Assembly: GCF_026723765.1 (NCBI RefSeq)
Contig: NZ_CP113524.1
Coordinates: 558,001-622,000 of the forward strand
Origin: Lacrimispora xylanolytica
GTDB lineage: Bacteria; Bacillota; Clostridia; Lachnospirales; Lachnospiraceae
Direction: 5' to 3'
DNA: 64,000 nt
How positions within the stretch are numbered: the first letter of the stretch is position 1; the number at the start of each line of letters is the position of its first letter. Of the stretch, positions 41,964 through 51,102 are shown in pieces. The notes under the pieces are model-generated. The model saw only the letters and a list, made by a program, of their open reading frames with translations, was not told where the DNA came from and did no database searches. The position numbers and the translations under genes are program-made.

Positions 41964-43262
41964 ATGGATAAAAAAGATATATCAAATTTAGGAGATCAGA
42001 TCCTGGATTCGGTAGAAAGTGCAATCCGTTCCATGGATTTTAAGGGACTTAATAAAACCATTTCTGATTCCGTTAACGACGCCCTTGATGAAGCCAGAAG
42101 CCAGTTGAAAAAGCACGGAGATATGGGAAGATTCTCCTCTTATCGCTCCTACCACAGTGAGTCCAGTGAACGGAAGGAATCCTATGCCAGTGAGAAGATG
42201 AGCGAGGAATCAGAACCAGGCTACCAGGCGTTTCAAACCAGTAGAAGAAGGGATAGGAAAGCTTCCAAAGGACAAGCCATTTTACCTCGGGAAGAAGGAA
42301 TTAAGATAAATAACAGTGGCCGTGTGGCAGGTATCCTCTTTACTATATTTGGCAGCATTGGCCTTTCACTCATTACCGTTGTTCTTCTTGTGACCTGGAT
42401 GATTGCCATGATTGCAAAGCCGGATATCTGGCTCATGTTAGGCTCTACTCTAGTACTTGCTTCTTTTGGTACTTTTTTTGGTCTTATGCTAAAGGGTGGA
42501 ATTGATATGGGAAGCCGGCAAAAACGTGGAAAGCTTTATGCAAAACAGGCCGGAAGAAAGATGTACTGCACCATTGAGGAGCTGGCGGCTCTCATTGGAA
42601 AATCGAAGGAGTTTGTCCGTAAGGACGTACAGAAAATGATTGAGCATAACATATTCTCTCATGCCTATCTGGATGAGCAGAAAACCTGTCTTATGCTAAG
42701 TGAGGATACCTACAAGCAGTACTTAGAATGTCAAAAAGCCTTAAAGGAAAGAAACGAAAGAGAAGCAGAGGAAGCACTCGTAAGTGCAAAAGAAGAGGGA
42801 ACACAGAAGGTCTCCAAAGAATTCGAAGAGATGATGGAGGCTGGACGAAACTATTTGAGAATGCTTAAGGAAGCCAATGATGCCATCCCAGGAGAGGTCA
42901 TTTCCAATAAGATTTCGGACCTTGAGGATGTCATAAGGCGGATTTTTGATACCGTATCAAAGCACCCGGAACAGGGGAAAGAGATGGAACGCTTTATGGA
43001 TTACTATCTTCCCACCACCGTAAAGCTTGTAAACGCCTATCGGGATTTTGACAGTGCAGGCTCCAGAGGCGAGAATGTAAACTCCGCCAAGGCAGAGATT
43101 GAAACCACTCTGGATACCATTCAAAAGGCTTTTGAACGGCTTTTAGATGACTTATATGAGGATGCGGTCCTTGATGTAACTACCGACGCATCTGTGCTGC
43201 AGACCATGTTAAAAAAGGATGGATTTGCAGAAAGTGATTTCGCAGGAGGAAAGCAAAGATGA
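41964..43262 (+). CDS. XpaC-like membrane protein (5-bromo-4-chloroindolyl phosphate hydrolysis family)
   Basis: A 432-residue protein of the XpaC/halogen-hydrolysis family. A charged N-terminal third, two membrane helices (about residues 124-145 and 150-170), then a winged-helix-like segment (MYCTIEELAALIGKSKEFVRKDVQKMIEHNIFSHAYLDEQ) and a long helical C-terminal domain. The family name comes from an old phenotype; the real function is unknown. It is coupled by a 4-base ATGA overlap to the TelA gene, its usual partner. ATG 41964 has GGGAG 9-10 bases upstream. Confidence 0.86.
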   Translation: MDKKDISNLGDQILDSVESAIRSMDFKGLNKTISDSVNDALDEARSQLKKHGDMGRFSSYRSYHSESSERKESYASEKMSEESEPGYQAFQTSRRRDRKASKGQAILPREEGIKINNSGRVAGILFTIFGSIGLSLITVVLLVTWMIAMIAKPDIWLMLGSTLVLASFGTFFGLMLKGGIDMGSRQKRGKLYAKQAGRKMYCTIEELAALIGKSKEFVRKDVQKMIEHNIFSHAYLDEQKTCLMLSEDTYKQYLECQKALKERNEREAEEALVSAKEEGTQKVSKEFEEMMEAGRNYLRMLKEANDAIPGEVISNKISDLEDVIRRIFDTVSKHPEQGKEMERFMDYYLPTTVKLVNAYRDFDSAGSRGENVNSAKAEIETTLDTIQKAFERLLDDLYEDAVLDVTTDASVLQTMLKKDGFAESDFAGGKQR

Positions 43263-44419
43263 GCAAAGAGATTGATGAGATGTTAAAAGAAGCACCAGAA
43301 CTGACCCTGACTCCATTTTCTGATTCTGTCGTAGAAACCACCGGGACAAAGGAAGAACTGCTTAACCTGGGTAAGGAGCCGGAATCTCTTCCCGAAGCTA
43401 ACTTATCCCCGGAAGAAGAAAAGCTGGTGGCAGACTTTGCAGAAAAAATCGACTTATTAAATTCCAACCTGGTACTCCAGTACGGCGCCAATGCCCAGAA
43501 AAAGATCGCTGATTTCTCAGAGACTGCTCTGGAAAATGTAAAGTCAAAGGACTTGGGAGAAGTAGGCCAGATGCTTACGGATGTGGTGGTGGAGTTAAAA
43601 GGCTTTGAAACTGCGGAAGAGGAAAAAGGCTTCTTTGGTTTCTTTAAAAAGAGTGCCAACCGTCTGGATGCCATGAAATCAAAGTATGCCAAGGCAGAGA
43701 CTAATGTAAATCAGATCTGCAAGGTGTTGGAAAACCATCAAATCCAGCTTTTAAAGGATATCGCATTACTGGATAAGATGTATGACTTAAATACCACGTA
43801 CTTTAAGGAACTGACCATGTATATCCTGGCGGGAAAAAGAAAGCTGAAAAAGGCACAGCAGACAGAGCTTCCCCTGCTTCTTGATAAAGCAGCCAAAAGC
43901 GGTCTGCCTGAGGACGCCCAGGCCGCCAATGATATGGCCGCCATGTTAAACCGTTTTGAAAAGAAGATACATGATCTTGAGCTGACCCGTATGATTTCCA
44001 TTCAGATGGCACCTCAGATCCGTCTCGTTCAAAATAACGATACCCTGATGACAGAGAAGATTCAGTCCACCCTGGTCAATACCATTCCTCTCTGGAAGAG
44101 TCAGATGGTACTTGCTATTGGCATCAACCATTCCGAACAGGCAGCCAGAGCTCAAAGAGAGGTTACAGACATGACCAACGAGCTCCTTCGAAAGAATGCA
44201 GAGGTATTAAAGACCGCGACCATAGAGACTGCCAAGGAATCTGAGCGGGGCATTGTTGATGTGGAGACCCTTAAGAAAACAAATGAATCCCTGATCTCGA
44301 CCCTTGATGAGGTGGTGCGTATTCAGGCAGAGGGAAGACAAAAGCGTATGGATGCGGAAGCAGAGCTTGCCCGTATGGAAGGGGAACTGAAAAACAAATT
44401 ATTACAGCTAAGTAAATAA
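43259..44419 (+). CDS. TelA-family (toxic anion resistance) protein
   Basis: A 386-residue, almost wholly helical cytoplasmic protein. Typical TelA segments are FGFFKKSANRLDAMKSKYAKAETNVNQI, QIQLLKDIALLDKMYDLNTTYFKELTMYILAGKRKL, and VNTIPLWKSQMVLAIGINHSEQAARAQREVTDMTN. The family was linked to tellurite and anion resistance and to cell-envelope stress; mechanism unknown. Coupled to the XpaC gene. Confidence 0.9.
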   Translation: MSKEIDEMLKEAPELTLTPFSDSVVETTGTKEELLNLGKEPESLPEANLSPEEEKLVADFAEKIDLLNSNLVLQYGANAQKKIADFSETALENVKSKDLGEVGQMLTDVVVELKGFETAEEEKGFFGFFKKSANRLDAMKSKYAKAETNVNQICKVLENHQIQLLKDIALLDKMYDLNTTYFKELTMYILAGKRKLKKAQQTELPLLLDKAAKSGLPEDAQAANDMAAMLNRFEKKIHDLELTRMISIQMAPQIRLVQNNDTLMTEKIQSTLVNTIPLWKSQMVLAIGINHSEQAARAQREVTDMTNELLRKNAEVLKTATIETAKESERGIVDVETLKKTNESLISTLDEVVRIQAEGRQKRMDAEAELARMEGELKNKLLQLSK

Positions 44420-44431
44420 GTGATAGCAAAA

Positions 44432-44472
44432 AAGGCTTGCAGCAGAAAAATTATTTTCTGGTTGTAAGCCTT
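44432..44472 (+). terminator. terminator after the TelA gene
   Basis: AAGGCTTGCAGCAGAAAA pairs with TTTTCTGGTTGTAAGCCTT with one bulge; weak T-run. The right arm also holds the -35 of the next promoter. Confidence 0.8.
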
Positions 44473-44490
44473 CTTTACTCATGCTATAAT
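44462..44490 (+). promoter_or_regulatory. promoter of the leuA transcript
   Basis: TTGTAA, 17-base spacer, TATAAT. Predicted start near 44497 leaves a leader of about 230 bases. Confidence 0.65.
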
Positions 44491-44729
44491 AACATAACAC
44501 TTTACCGTGACACATTGTCAGAGCACGGATGTGATTTTAATGAAAAGGAATGATGAAGATGGGGTTAGACCTATAAAAACCACGTTGTTCATTGTCAAAA
44601 AGTACAGCGTGATTTATCGACTCCAAAGCCTGTCATAGTGTTTGCATGAGAAACGAAACAGCTATTTATGGCAGAATCCGGTTTACCCGGAACAGACAGA
44701 CAAGTGAAAGATTATGGAGGAGATAAGAC
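44491..44729 (+). other. long untranslated leader of leuA
   Basis: No T-box signature (AGGGTGGnACCGCG) and no strong terminator are present. It holds an eight-codon ORF with two rare Leu codons and a TCCGG...CCGGA hairpin at about 44680-44694. The length suggests regulation, but the mechanism is not visible. Confidence 0.45.
44550..44576 (+). CDS. possible leuA leader peptide (MMKMGLDL)
   Basis: ATG at 44550 follows AAAAGGA by only a base or two; the peptide has eight residues, and its two Leu codons are TTA and CTA near the end. Leader peptides with Leu codons are known in front of leu operons, but here only two Leu codons exist and no attenuator follows directly. Low confidence. Confidence 0.3.
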   Translation: MMKMGLDL

Positions 44730-46394
44730 ATGTTGAATTATGAAAGATATAAACGAGTACCGGTTATGAACTACCCGGAAAGACAATGGCCCGGCAACGA
44801 GATTAAGAAGGCACCAATCTGGTGCAGCGTGGATTTAAGAGATGGAAATCAGGCTCTGACTGAGCCAATGGTAGTCGAAGAAAAGATTGAGATGTTTCAG
44901 CTTCTTATTAAGCTGGGCTTTAAGGAAATCGAGGTCGGTTTTCCGGCAGCGTCCCAGATTGAGTTTGACTTTTTAAGACAGCTTGTGGAACGGAAGTTAA
45001 TTCCGGATGATGTGGTGGTTCAGGTCCTTGTTCAGTGCAGGGAGCATTTGGTTAAGAGAACCTTTGAAGCCTTAAAGGGCGTAAAAAAGGCAATCGTTCA
45101 TATTTATAACTCCACCTCAACCCTTCAGCGCGATGTGGTATTTAAAAAGGATATGGATGAGATTAAGGCCATAGCTATACAGGGTGCGGAATGGGTGAAG
45201 CAGTACATGAAGGACTTTGACGGAGAAGTGGTACTTGAATATTCTCCTGAAAGCTTTACCGGAACCGAACTGGAATTTGCACTTGATATCTGCAATGCAG
45301 TTCAGGAAACCTGGGGAGCCACTCCTGATAAGAAAATTATCTTTAATCTTCCATCTACCGTAGAGATGACGACACCTAATGTCTATGCGGATCGGATTGA
45401 ATGGATGAATCAGCGCTTTAAGAATCGTGAAAGCATTATCTTAAGCGTACATCCCCATAATGACCGTGGAACCGGAGTTGCAGCTGCAGAGCTTGCCATT
45501 CTTGCCGGAGCTGAACGAGTGGAAGGCACTCTGTTTGGCAATGGAGAGAGAACCGGAAATCTTGATATATTGACGGTAGCTTATAATTTATTCTCCCAGG
45601 GAATCAATCCGGAACTTCATCTTGAGAATATCCGTGAGATTTCCGAGGTATACGAGCGTTGTACCAAGATGGAGGTAGGGCCAAGACACCCATATGCAGG
45701 AAAGCTTGTTTTCACCGCATTTTCCGGTTCCCACCAGGATGCCATCAACAAAGGCATGCAGGCCATGCGGGAAAGAAAGAATGCTTACTGGGAGGTTCCT
45801 TACCTGCCCATTGATCCGGCCGATATCGGAAGACAGTATGAGCCGGTGGTCCGCATCAACAGCCAGTCCGGAAAGGGCGGCGTAGCCTTTGTTATGGATA
45901 CCTTTTATGGCTTCAAGCTTCCAAAAGGCATGCACAAGGAATTTGCCGATGTCATTCAGGCTATTTCCGAAAAGCAGGGTGAGGTTGCTCCAGAGCAGAT
46001 TCTTGATGAGTTTAACAGCAACTACGTGGATAGAAAAGAACCCATTCACTTCCTTAAGGCCCAGATCACTGAGGCAGAGGAGGATGTGGAATTCTCTACC
46101 TTCGCAAGAGTCCGTTACATGGATCACGGCGTAGAAAAGGTATTCGAGGGAGTCGGAAACGGTCCTATCGATGCGGTTCAAAAAGGCCTTGAGAAAGAGC
46201 TTGATATTGAAATCCGTGTACTTGATTACAACGAGCACGCTCTTGCTTCAGGTTCTGGTGCAAAGGCTGCTTCCTATATCCACTTGCTGGATGTACGCTC
46301 CGGAAAGACAACTTACGGCGTAGGAATCAGTTCCAACATTACCAGATCCTCTATCCGAGGCATTTTCAGTGCAGTAAACCGGTTATTCTATTAA
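44730..46394 (+). CDS. leuA: 2-isopropylmalate synthase
   Basis: A 554-residue enzyme of the long LeuA class: condenses acetyl-CoA with 2-oxoisovalerate, the first step of leucine synthesis. WCSVDLRDGNQALTEPM at the N terminus holds the catalytic Arg-Asp; metal-binding HPHNDRGTGVAAAELAILAGA and GNGERTGNLDI are clear. The last 120 residues are the regulatory LeuA dimer domain for leucine feedback. GGAGGAGAT precedes the ATG. No other leu genes are nearby. Confidence 0.96.
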   Translation: MLNYERYKRVPVMNYPERQWPGNEIKKAPIWCSVDLRDGNQALTEPMVVEEKIEMFQLLIKLGFKEIEVGFPAASQIEFDFLRQLVERKLIPDDVVVQVLVQCREHLVKRTFEALKGVKKAIVHIYNSTSTLQRDVVFKKDMDEIKAIAIQGAEWVKQYMKDFDGEVVLEYSPESFTGTELEFALDICNAVQETWGATPDKKIIFNLPSTVEMTTPNVYADRIEWMNQRFKNRESIILSVHPHNDRGTGVAAAELAILAGAERVEGTLFGNGERTGNLDILTVAYNLFSQGINPELHLENIREISEVYERCTKMEVGPRHPYAGKLVFTAFSGSHQDAINKGMQAMRERKNAYWEVPYLPIDPADIGRQYEPVVRINSQSGKGGVAFVMDTFYGFKLPKGMHKEFADVIQAISEKQGEVAPEQILDEFNSNYVDRKEPIHFLKAQITEAEEDVEFSTFARVRYMDHGVEKVFEGVGNGPIDAVQKGLEKELDIEIRVLDYNEHALASGSGAKAASYIHLLDVRSGKTTYGVGISSNITRSSIRGIFSAVNRLFY

Positions 46395-46402
46395 ATAGAA
46401 AT

Positions 46403-46436
46403 ACGGGGCCAGCTTAAGACGCGGCCCCGTCTTTTT
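46403..46436 (+). terminator. terminator after leuA
   Basis: ACGGGGCC / GGCCCCGT with a 12-base loop and CTTTTT. Confidence 0.9.
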
Positions 46437-46471
46437 GCAGTTCAACAAAATATTTTTAGGGGGAAATTTAA

Positions 46472-46966
46472 ATGAAGCTGACCATAGACCTTAAAAACTA
46501 CGAACCAGGTAATCCCGTATCTAAGAGAACTGCAGCAAGAGGGATTATAAGACGGGGAGAGGACTGGCTTATGATTTTCAGTAAGTACGGTGATTATAAA
46601 TTTCCAGGCGGAGGAATGGAGAATGGGGAATCCTTAGAAGAAACCCTGATCCGGGAAGTAAAAGAAGAGACTGGCTACCAGGTAATCAAAGAGTCCATAA
46701 GAAAATATGGCCAGGTATTGGAACGGAGAAAGGGAGAAGGCAGTTCAATCCTTGAGATGGATTCCTACTACTATGTATGCGATATAAGGGAGGAAGCCGG
46801 GGAACGAAACTTAGATGAATATGAGAAGGAATACGATTATCAGATTGTCTGGATTCCGTTAAAAGAGGCTTTAGAAAATAATAACCGTATCATAGGAAAG
46901 AAAGAATGTCCCTGGGCAGCCAGAGAGGCAAAGGTAATGGAGCTTATGATAGAAAAGGATTCATGA
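46472..46966 (+). CDS. NUDIX hydrolase
   Basis: A 164-residue NUDIX-fold protein. The catalytic box is complete: GGGMENGESLEETLIREVKEE followed by TGY (about residues 46-69). It should hydrolyse a nucleoside diphosphate linked to another group; substrate unknown. Single gene with GGGGGAAA before the ATG. Confidence 0.9.
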   Translation: MKLTIDLKNYEPGNPVSKRTAARGIIRRGEDWLMIFSKYGDYKFPGGGMENGESLEETLIREVKEETGYQVIKESIRKYGQVLERRKGEGSSILEMDSYYYVCDIREEAGERNLDEYEKEYDYQIVWIPLKEALENNNRIIGKKECPWAAREAKVMELMIEKDS

Positions 46967-46988
46967 CCATGTAACAAGGCAAGAGGAA

Positions 46989-47017
46989 TTTACATTTCCT
47001 AAGGACTTTAGTATAAT
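46989..47017 (+). promoter_or_regulatory. promoter of glf (polysaccharide cluster type)
   Basis: TTTACA, 17-base spacer, TATAAT. The spacer begins TTTCCTA, as in the promoter at 48172. Confidence 0.75.
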
Positions 47018-47052
47018 AAGAGCAGTTTATAAAAGACAGGAGAACGGAAACT

Positions 47053-48153
47053 ATGAAAAAGTATGATTACGTATTGGTGGGAAGCGGACTGTATTCTGGT
47101 GTGTTTGCCTATCTGGCCCGCAAGAAGGGGAAGAAATGTCTTGTAGTAGAGAAGCGCAGCCATATTGGCGGAAATATTTATTGCGAGGAAAAGGATGGAA
47201 TTAACGTTCACAGCTATGGCGCCCACATTTTCCATACCAGCAACAAAGAGGTTTGGAAATTTGTCAATGAGCTTGTGGAATTTAACCGCTATACCAACAG
47301 CCCGGTAGCTAATTACAAAGGGGAAATCTATAACATGCCCTTTAATATGAATACCTTCAGCAAGATGTGGAACGTTGCCACACCGGCAGAAGCAAAGGCT
47401 AAAATCGAGGAACAAAAGGCATCTGTAAAAGGAGAGCCAAAGAATTTAGAGGAGCAGGCCATCAGCTTAGTAGGAACGGATATTTATGAGAAGCTGGTAA
47501 AAGGATATACGGAAAAGCAGTGGGGAAGAGACTGCAAAGAGCTGCCAGCTTTCATTATTAAGCGGCTTCCCGTTCGTTTTACCTATGATAATAATTACTT
47601 TAACGACTTATATCAGGGAATTCCAATGGGCGGATACAATGTTATCATTGAAAAGCTGTTTGAAGGCTGTGACATGGAATTTAATGTAGATTATCTGGAA
47701 AACCGGGAGCATTATGACAGTCTTGGTGAAAAGACAGTATATACCGGAATGATCGACGCCTTCTATCAGTATCAGCTTGGAAAGCTGGAATACCGGAGCC
47801 TTAGGTTTGAGACGGAGACCCTTGATATGGAAAACTACCAGGGCGTCGCTGTTGTAAACTATACCGACCGGGAAACACCTTATACAAGAATCATCGAGCA
47901 TAAGCATTTTGAGTTCGGCACCCAGCCAAAGACCGTGATTACCAGAGAGTATTCCGTGGCTTGGGAGGAAGGTATGGAGCCATATTATCCAGTCAATGAC
48001 GAGAGAAACCAGGAGCTGTACAAGCAGTACGCTTCCCTGGCAGAAAAAGAATCCAGTGTTATATTTGGCGGCCGGTTAGGTGAGTACAAGTATTATGACA
48101 TGGACAAAGTCATAGAATCTGCCATGAAAGTAGCAAAGCAGGAGTTTTCATAG
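47053..48153 (+). CDS. glf: UDP-galactopyranose mutase
   Basis: A 366-residue FAD enzyme converting UDP-galactopyranose to UDP-galactofuranose for surface glycans. YVLVGSGLYSGVFAYLARKKGKKCLVVEKRSHIGGN is the dinucleotide-binding motif; GAHIFHTSNKEVWKFV, YTEKQWGRDCKELPA and FGGRLGEYKYYDMDKVI are family hallmarks. The active-site arginines lie in the last two. It marks the start of the polysaccharide cluster and implies galactofuranose in the polymer. Confidence 0.95.
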   Translation: MKKYDYVLVGSGLYSGVFAYLARKKGKKCLVVEKRSHIGGNIYCEEKDGINVHSYGAHIFHTSNKEVWKFVNELVEFNRYTNSPVANYKGEIYNMPFNMNTFSKMWNVATPAEAKAKIEEQKASVKGEPKNLEEQAISLVGTDIYEKLVKGYTEKQWGRDCKELPAFIIKRLPVRFTYDNNYFNDLYQGIPMGGYNVIIEKLFEGCDMEFNVDYLENREHYDSLGEKTVYTGMIDAFYQYQLGKLEYRSLRFETETLDMENYQGVAVVNYTDRETPYTRIIEHKHFEFGTQPKTVITREYSVAWEEGMEPYYPVNDERNQELYKQYASLAEKESSVIFGGRLGEYKYYDMDKVIESAMKVAKQEFS

Positions 48154-48171
48154 ACCATAAGCCCCAGGCTG

Positions 48172-48200
48172 TTTACATTTCCTATGAGATATAGTACAAT
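48172..48200 (+). promoter_or_regulatory. promoter of the GT8 operon (polysaccharide cluster type)
   Basis: TTTACA, 17-base spacer, TACAAT; ATATAGTACAATA is shared with the promoter at 55775. Confidence 0.7.
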
Positions 48201-48246
48201 ACAACGGAACTAAAGGTACGGATCAGTACAGGACGGAGGGATTTTC

Positions 48247-49224
48247 ATGAATGTTGTATACGCTTCTAATGACGGCTATGCCAGACATCTCGGGGTATCC
48301 CTTTACTCTCTTCTGGATCATAACAAAGAGGCGGAAGAAATCCAGATTTATATTTTATCCATGGGTTTATCCGAAGAGAGTAAAAAACGTCTTCTTTCCA
48401 TTGGCAATCAATTTAAACGTCATGTTACAGTCATAGAGCTGGGGGATTTAAAAGAGCGTTTTCCCTATGAGGTGGATACCGGTGGCTTTGATTTAAGCAT
48501 TATGGCCCGCTTATTTGTGGGAGAGATGCTGCCGGAAACGGCTGAGCGAGTGCTTTATTTAGACTGCGATACCGTGGTGTGCGCTTCCTTAAAACGGCTG
48601 TGGGAAAGCAATCTTGATTCCAATATGGTGGGGGCTGTTATGGAACCCACCATATATTCATCGGTAAAAGAAACAATCGGTCTTTCCCCTGAAGACCCTT
48701 ACTTTAATTCCGGGGTTCTTTTAATTGATATGAAGCGTTGGCGCGGGGAACATGCCCAGAAGCTTTTGATGGACTTTTATTCTTCCAAGGGAGGAAAGCT
48801 CTTTGCCGGAGACCAGGATACCATCAATGGAGCGTTTAAAGGAAGGATAAAACCTTTGCCGCCCCGTTATAATTTCTTTACCAACTACCGGTATTTCCAC
48901 TACAGCCATTTAACAAGGCTTTCCCCGGTGTATAAAACGATACCAGAAAAGTCCTTCAAAGAGGCGAAAAAGCACCCCGTAATCCTTCATTTTATGGGAG
49001 ATGAGAGGCCGTGGAAGCAGTGGAATTTAAATTATTACCGAAACATATACGACCATTATCTCTCCCTCACTCCCTGGGCAGGAGCGCCAAAGGAGAAGGG
49101 GAGCCGCTTTTACATGGTGCTATACCATCTAATGGATTATGCCACCTTTTTATGTCCGCCCATTCGTGACCTGATCAGCCGCCGTTTTGGTATGCAGATG
49201 ATTAATTCCAGAAAGGGTTCCTAG
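48247..49224 (+). CDS. family 8 glycosyltransferase
   Basis: A 325-residue retaining transferase of family GT8: NVVYASNDGYARHLGVSLYSLLDHN at the N terminus, the metal-binding DCD at 106-108 (LYLDCDTVV), YFNSGVLLIDMKRWR and ILHFMGDERPW at the end. The family uses UDP-glucose or UDP-galactose. It starts a co-directional run of seven genes (48247-54187) with short gaps or overlaps. Confidence 0.9.
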   Translation: MNVVYASNDGYARHLGVSLYSLLDHNKEAEEIQIYILSMGLSEESKKRLLSIGNQFKRHVTVIELGDLKERFPYEVDTGGFDLSIMARLFVGEMLPETAERVLYLDCDTVVCASLKRLWESNLDSNMVGAVMEPTIYSSVKETIGLSPEDPYFNSGVLLIDMKRWRGEHAQKLLMDFYSSKGGKLFAGDQDTINGAFKGRIKPLPPRYNFFTNYRYFHYSHLTRLSPVYKTIPEKSFKEAKKHPVILHFMGDERPWKQWNLNYYRNIYDHYLSLTPWAGAPKEKGSRFYMVLYHLMDYATFLCPPIRDLISRRFGMQMINSRKGS

Positions 49225-49234
49225 AGGAAGGGAT

Positions 49235-50107
49235 ATGAATATTATCTGTATTATTTTAAATTATAACGATGCCGTGACCACCAGGAGTCTGGTAACTGCC
49301 ATAAAGGATTATCAATGCCTCGATACCATTGTCATAGTGGACAATCATTCCACGGATGATTCCCTGACCCTATTAAAGGAGCTTCAAAGTGAAACGGTCC
49401 ATCTTTTAACATCTCCTTTTAATGGGGGCTATGGAAGCGGCAACAACATTGGAATCCGGTATGCCTATCACACCTTACGCGCGACTCATGTATTAGTCGC
49501 CAATCCCGATGTTAAGGTATCGGAAGCTTGTATTATAGCCATGTCGGAAGCCTTTGAAAAGGTAGAAAATCTGGCAATCGCCGCAGCCGTCACCAAAGAC
49601 CGGACAGGCAGTGTAGCATTATCCAGCTGGAGGCTCAATGGATTGTTATTAGACCTGCTTGATACAGGTCTGATTACAAGGCGTTTGTTTGCCCGTTTTC
49701 TCAATGACAGGCCAGAAATAATGGGGAAAAAGGGACTCGCATTTGTGGATGCAGTTCTTGGCTCCTTATTTCTCGCGGATGCAAAGGCTCTTGTGGAATG
49801 CGGACTCTACGATGAGAAGGTATTCCTCTATTATGAGGAAAAGATACTTGGATATAAGCTGAAAGAAAAAGGCTATCGGACAGCCCTTCTTCTTGATGAA
49901 TCTTATTTACATCTTCATTCTGTATCCATTAATAAAAGCGTGGCATCTATTTTAAAGAAGCAGGCGATTCTTCATGAGAGCAAGCTTCATTATTATAAGG
50001 CCTATTTAAAGATCAATCCGCTGGAAGAGATGTGTGTCCGTGCCTTCCTTGGTTTTTTGATGATGGAAATCTGGTTTTTAACAAAAATTGTGGGACTGTC
50101 CTGGTAG
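49235..50107 (+). CDS. family 2 glycosyltransferase (rhamnosyltransferase-like)
   Basis: A 290-residue GT2 enzyme: IICIILNYNDAVTTRSLV, VIVDNHSTDDSLTLLKEL, NGGYGSGNNIGIRYAY, VLVANPDVKVSE and DEKVFLYYEEKILGYKLKEKGYR, matching WbbL/rhamnosyl-type proteins. It ends with a hydrophobic helix that may anchor it to the membrane. 10 bases after the GT8 gene. Confidence 0.88.
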   Translation: MNIICIILNYNDAVTTRSLVTAIKDYQCLDTIVIVDNHSTDDSLTLLKELQSETVHLLTSPFNGGYGSGNNIGIRYAYHTLRATHVLVANPDVKVSEACIIAMSEAFEKVENLAIAAAVTKDRTGSVALSSWRLNGLLLDLLDTGLITRRLFARFLNDRPEIMGKKGLAFVDAVLGSLFLADAKALVECGLYDEKVFLYYEEKILGYKLKEKGYRTALLLDESYLHLHSVSINKSVASILKKQAILHESKLHYYKAYLKINPLEEMCVRAFLGFLMMEIWFLTKIVGLSW

Positions 50108-50142
50108 GGAGTCCCTTCTTTTGGGGAAAGGAGGCTTAAGCC

Positions 50143-51063
50143 ATGGTAACGATTCTTCTGGCGACCTATAATGGGGAGACCTACTTAAGGCAGCAGCTGG
50201 ATTCCTTATTAAATCAGACCCACAAAGAGCTGTTTATCCTGATTTCAGACGATCTTTCTTCTGACAGAACTCCTGGAATCATAAAGGAATATGAGAAAAA
50301 GTACCCGAACCAGATCAAGAGCCTTAAAAATATTAAGGCTTCCGGAAGTCCTCAAAACAACTTCTTTCGCCTCTTAAGCAGTGCAGATGACGATTATATC
50401 ATGCTCTGCGACCAGGATGATATCTGGCTTCCTCATAAGGTAGAGGTGACATTAAAAGAGATGAAGCAGATGGAACTAAAATGGGGAAATGACCTCCCCC
50501 TTTTAGTTCACGGAGATTTATCTGTGACCGATGAAGAAGGAACCATTCGCCAAAAGTCTATGGCAAGATTCCAGAACATAGCGGTTCATGACAACCGGTT
50601 TACTCATTATCTGGTGGAGAATAACATTACTGGTAATACGGTTATGATAAACCGAAGCTTTCTTTCTTATTTGACCTACATACCAAAGCAGTGTATGATG
50701 CATGACTGGTGGCTGGGGCTTTTAGCAAGCTGTTTTGGAAAAATATCCTATATTGACCAGCCACTCCTTCTCTACCGGCAGCATGGAAGCAATCAGGTAG
50801 GCTCCAGAGGCCAGATGGAACAGTATGTAAGCCGATTGACCCAAAAGGAGCGGGTAAAGGAAGAGTACCGGAAGATGTTCTTGCAGGCCAGAGCCTTTCT
50901 AAAGCAGTACGGTCAGGAGATGGACAGTGAAAAACGGGAAGCTCTGGAGCAATTTGTCACCCTTTCAGACAAGAGCCGGTTAGAAAAGGTAAGGATTATC
51001 TGGAAATATAAATTTTATAAAAGCACCATCATAAGGACGTTTGGCCAGATGTTTTCCATCTGA
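50143..51063 (+). CDS. family 2 glycosyltransferase
   Basis: A 306-residue GT2 protein: VTILLATYNGETYLRQQLDSLLNQTHKEL, SDDLSSDRTPGIIKEYEKKYP, MLCDQDDIWLPHKVE (metal-binding D-Q-D-D) and MHDWWLGLLASCFGKISYIDQPLLLYRQHGSNQ. This subgroup often transfers rhamnose or similar sugars. AAAGGAGGC precedes the ATG. Confidence 0.9.
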   Translation: MVTILLATYNGETYLRQQLDSLLNQTHKELFILISDDLSSDRTPGIIKEYEKKYPNQIKSLKNIKASGSPQNNFFRLLSSADDDYIMLCDQDDIWLPHKVEVTLKEMKQMELKWGNDLPLLVHGDLSVTDEEGTIRQKSMARFQNIAVHDNRFTHYLVENNITGNTVMINRSFLSYLTYIPKQCMMHDWWLGLLASCFGKISYIDQPLLLYRQHGSNQVGSRGQMEQYVSRLTQKERVKEEYRKMFLQARAFLKQYGQEMDSEKREALEQFVTLSDKSRLEKVRIIWKYKFYKSTIIRTFGQMFSI

Positions 51064-51102
51064 CCCCCTTTATGGCAATGGAAAACGGAGGAAATGGAAC
51101 GT

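Noticed and set aside
44539-44637. 32-codon ORF in the leuA leader starting at 44539
   Set aside because: No ribosome-binding site; it overlaps the shorter ORF in another frame and has no Leu-rich stretch.
44491-44729. T-box riboswitch before leuA
   Set aside because: The conserved AGGGTGGnACCGCG box and an antiterminator/terminator pair are absent.
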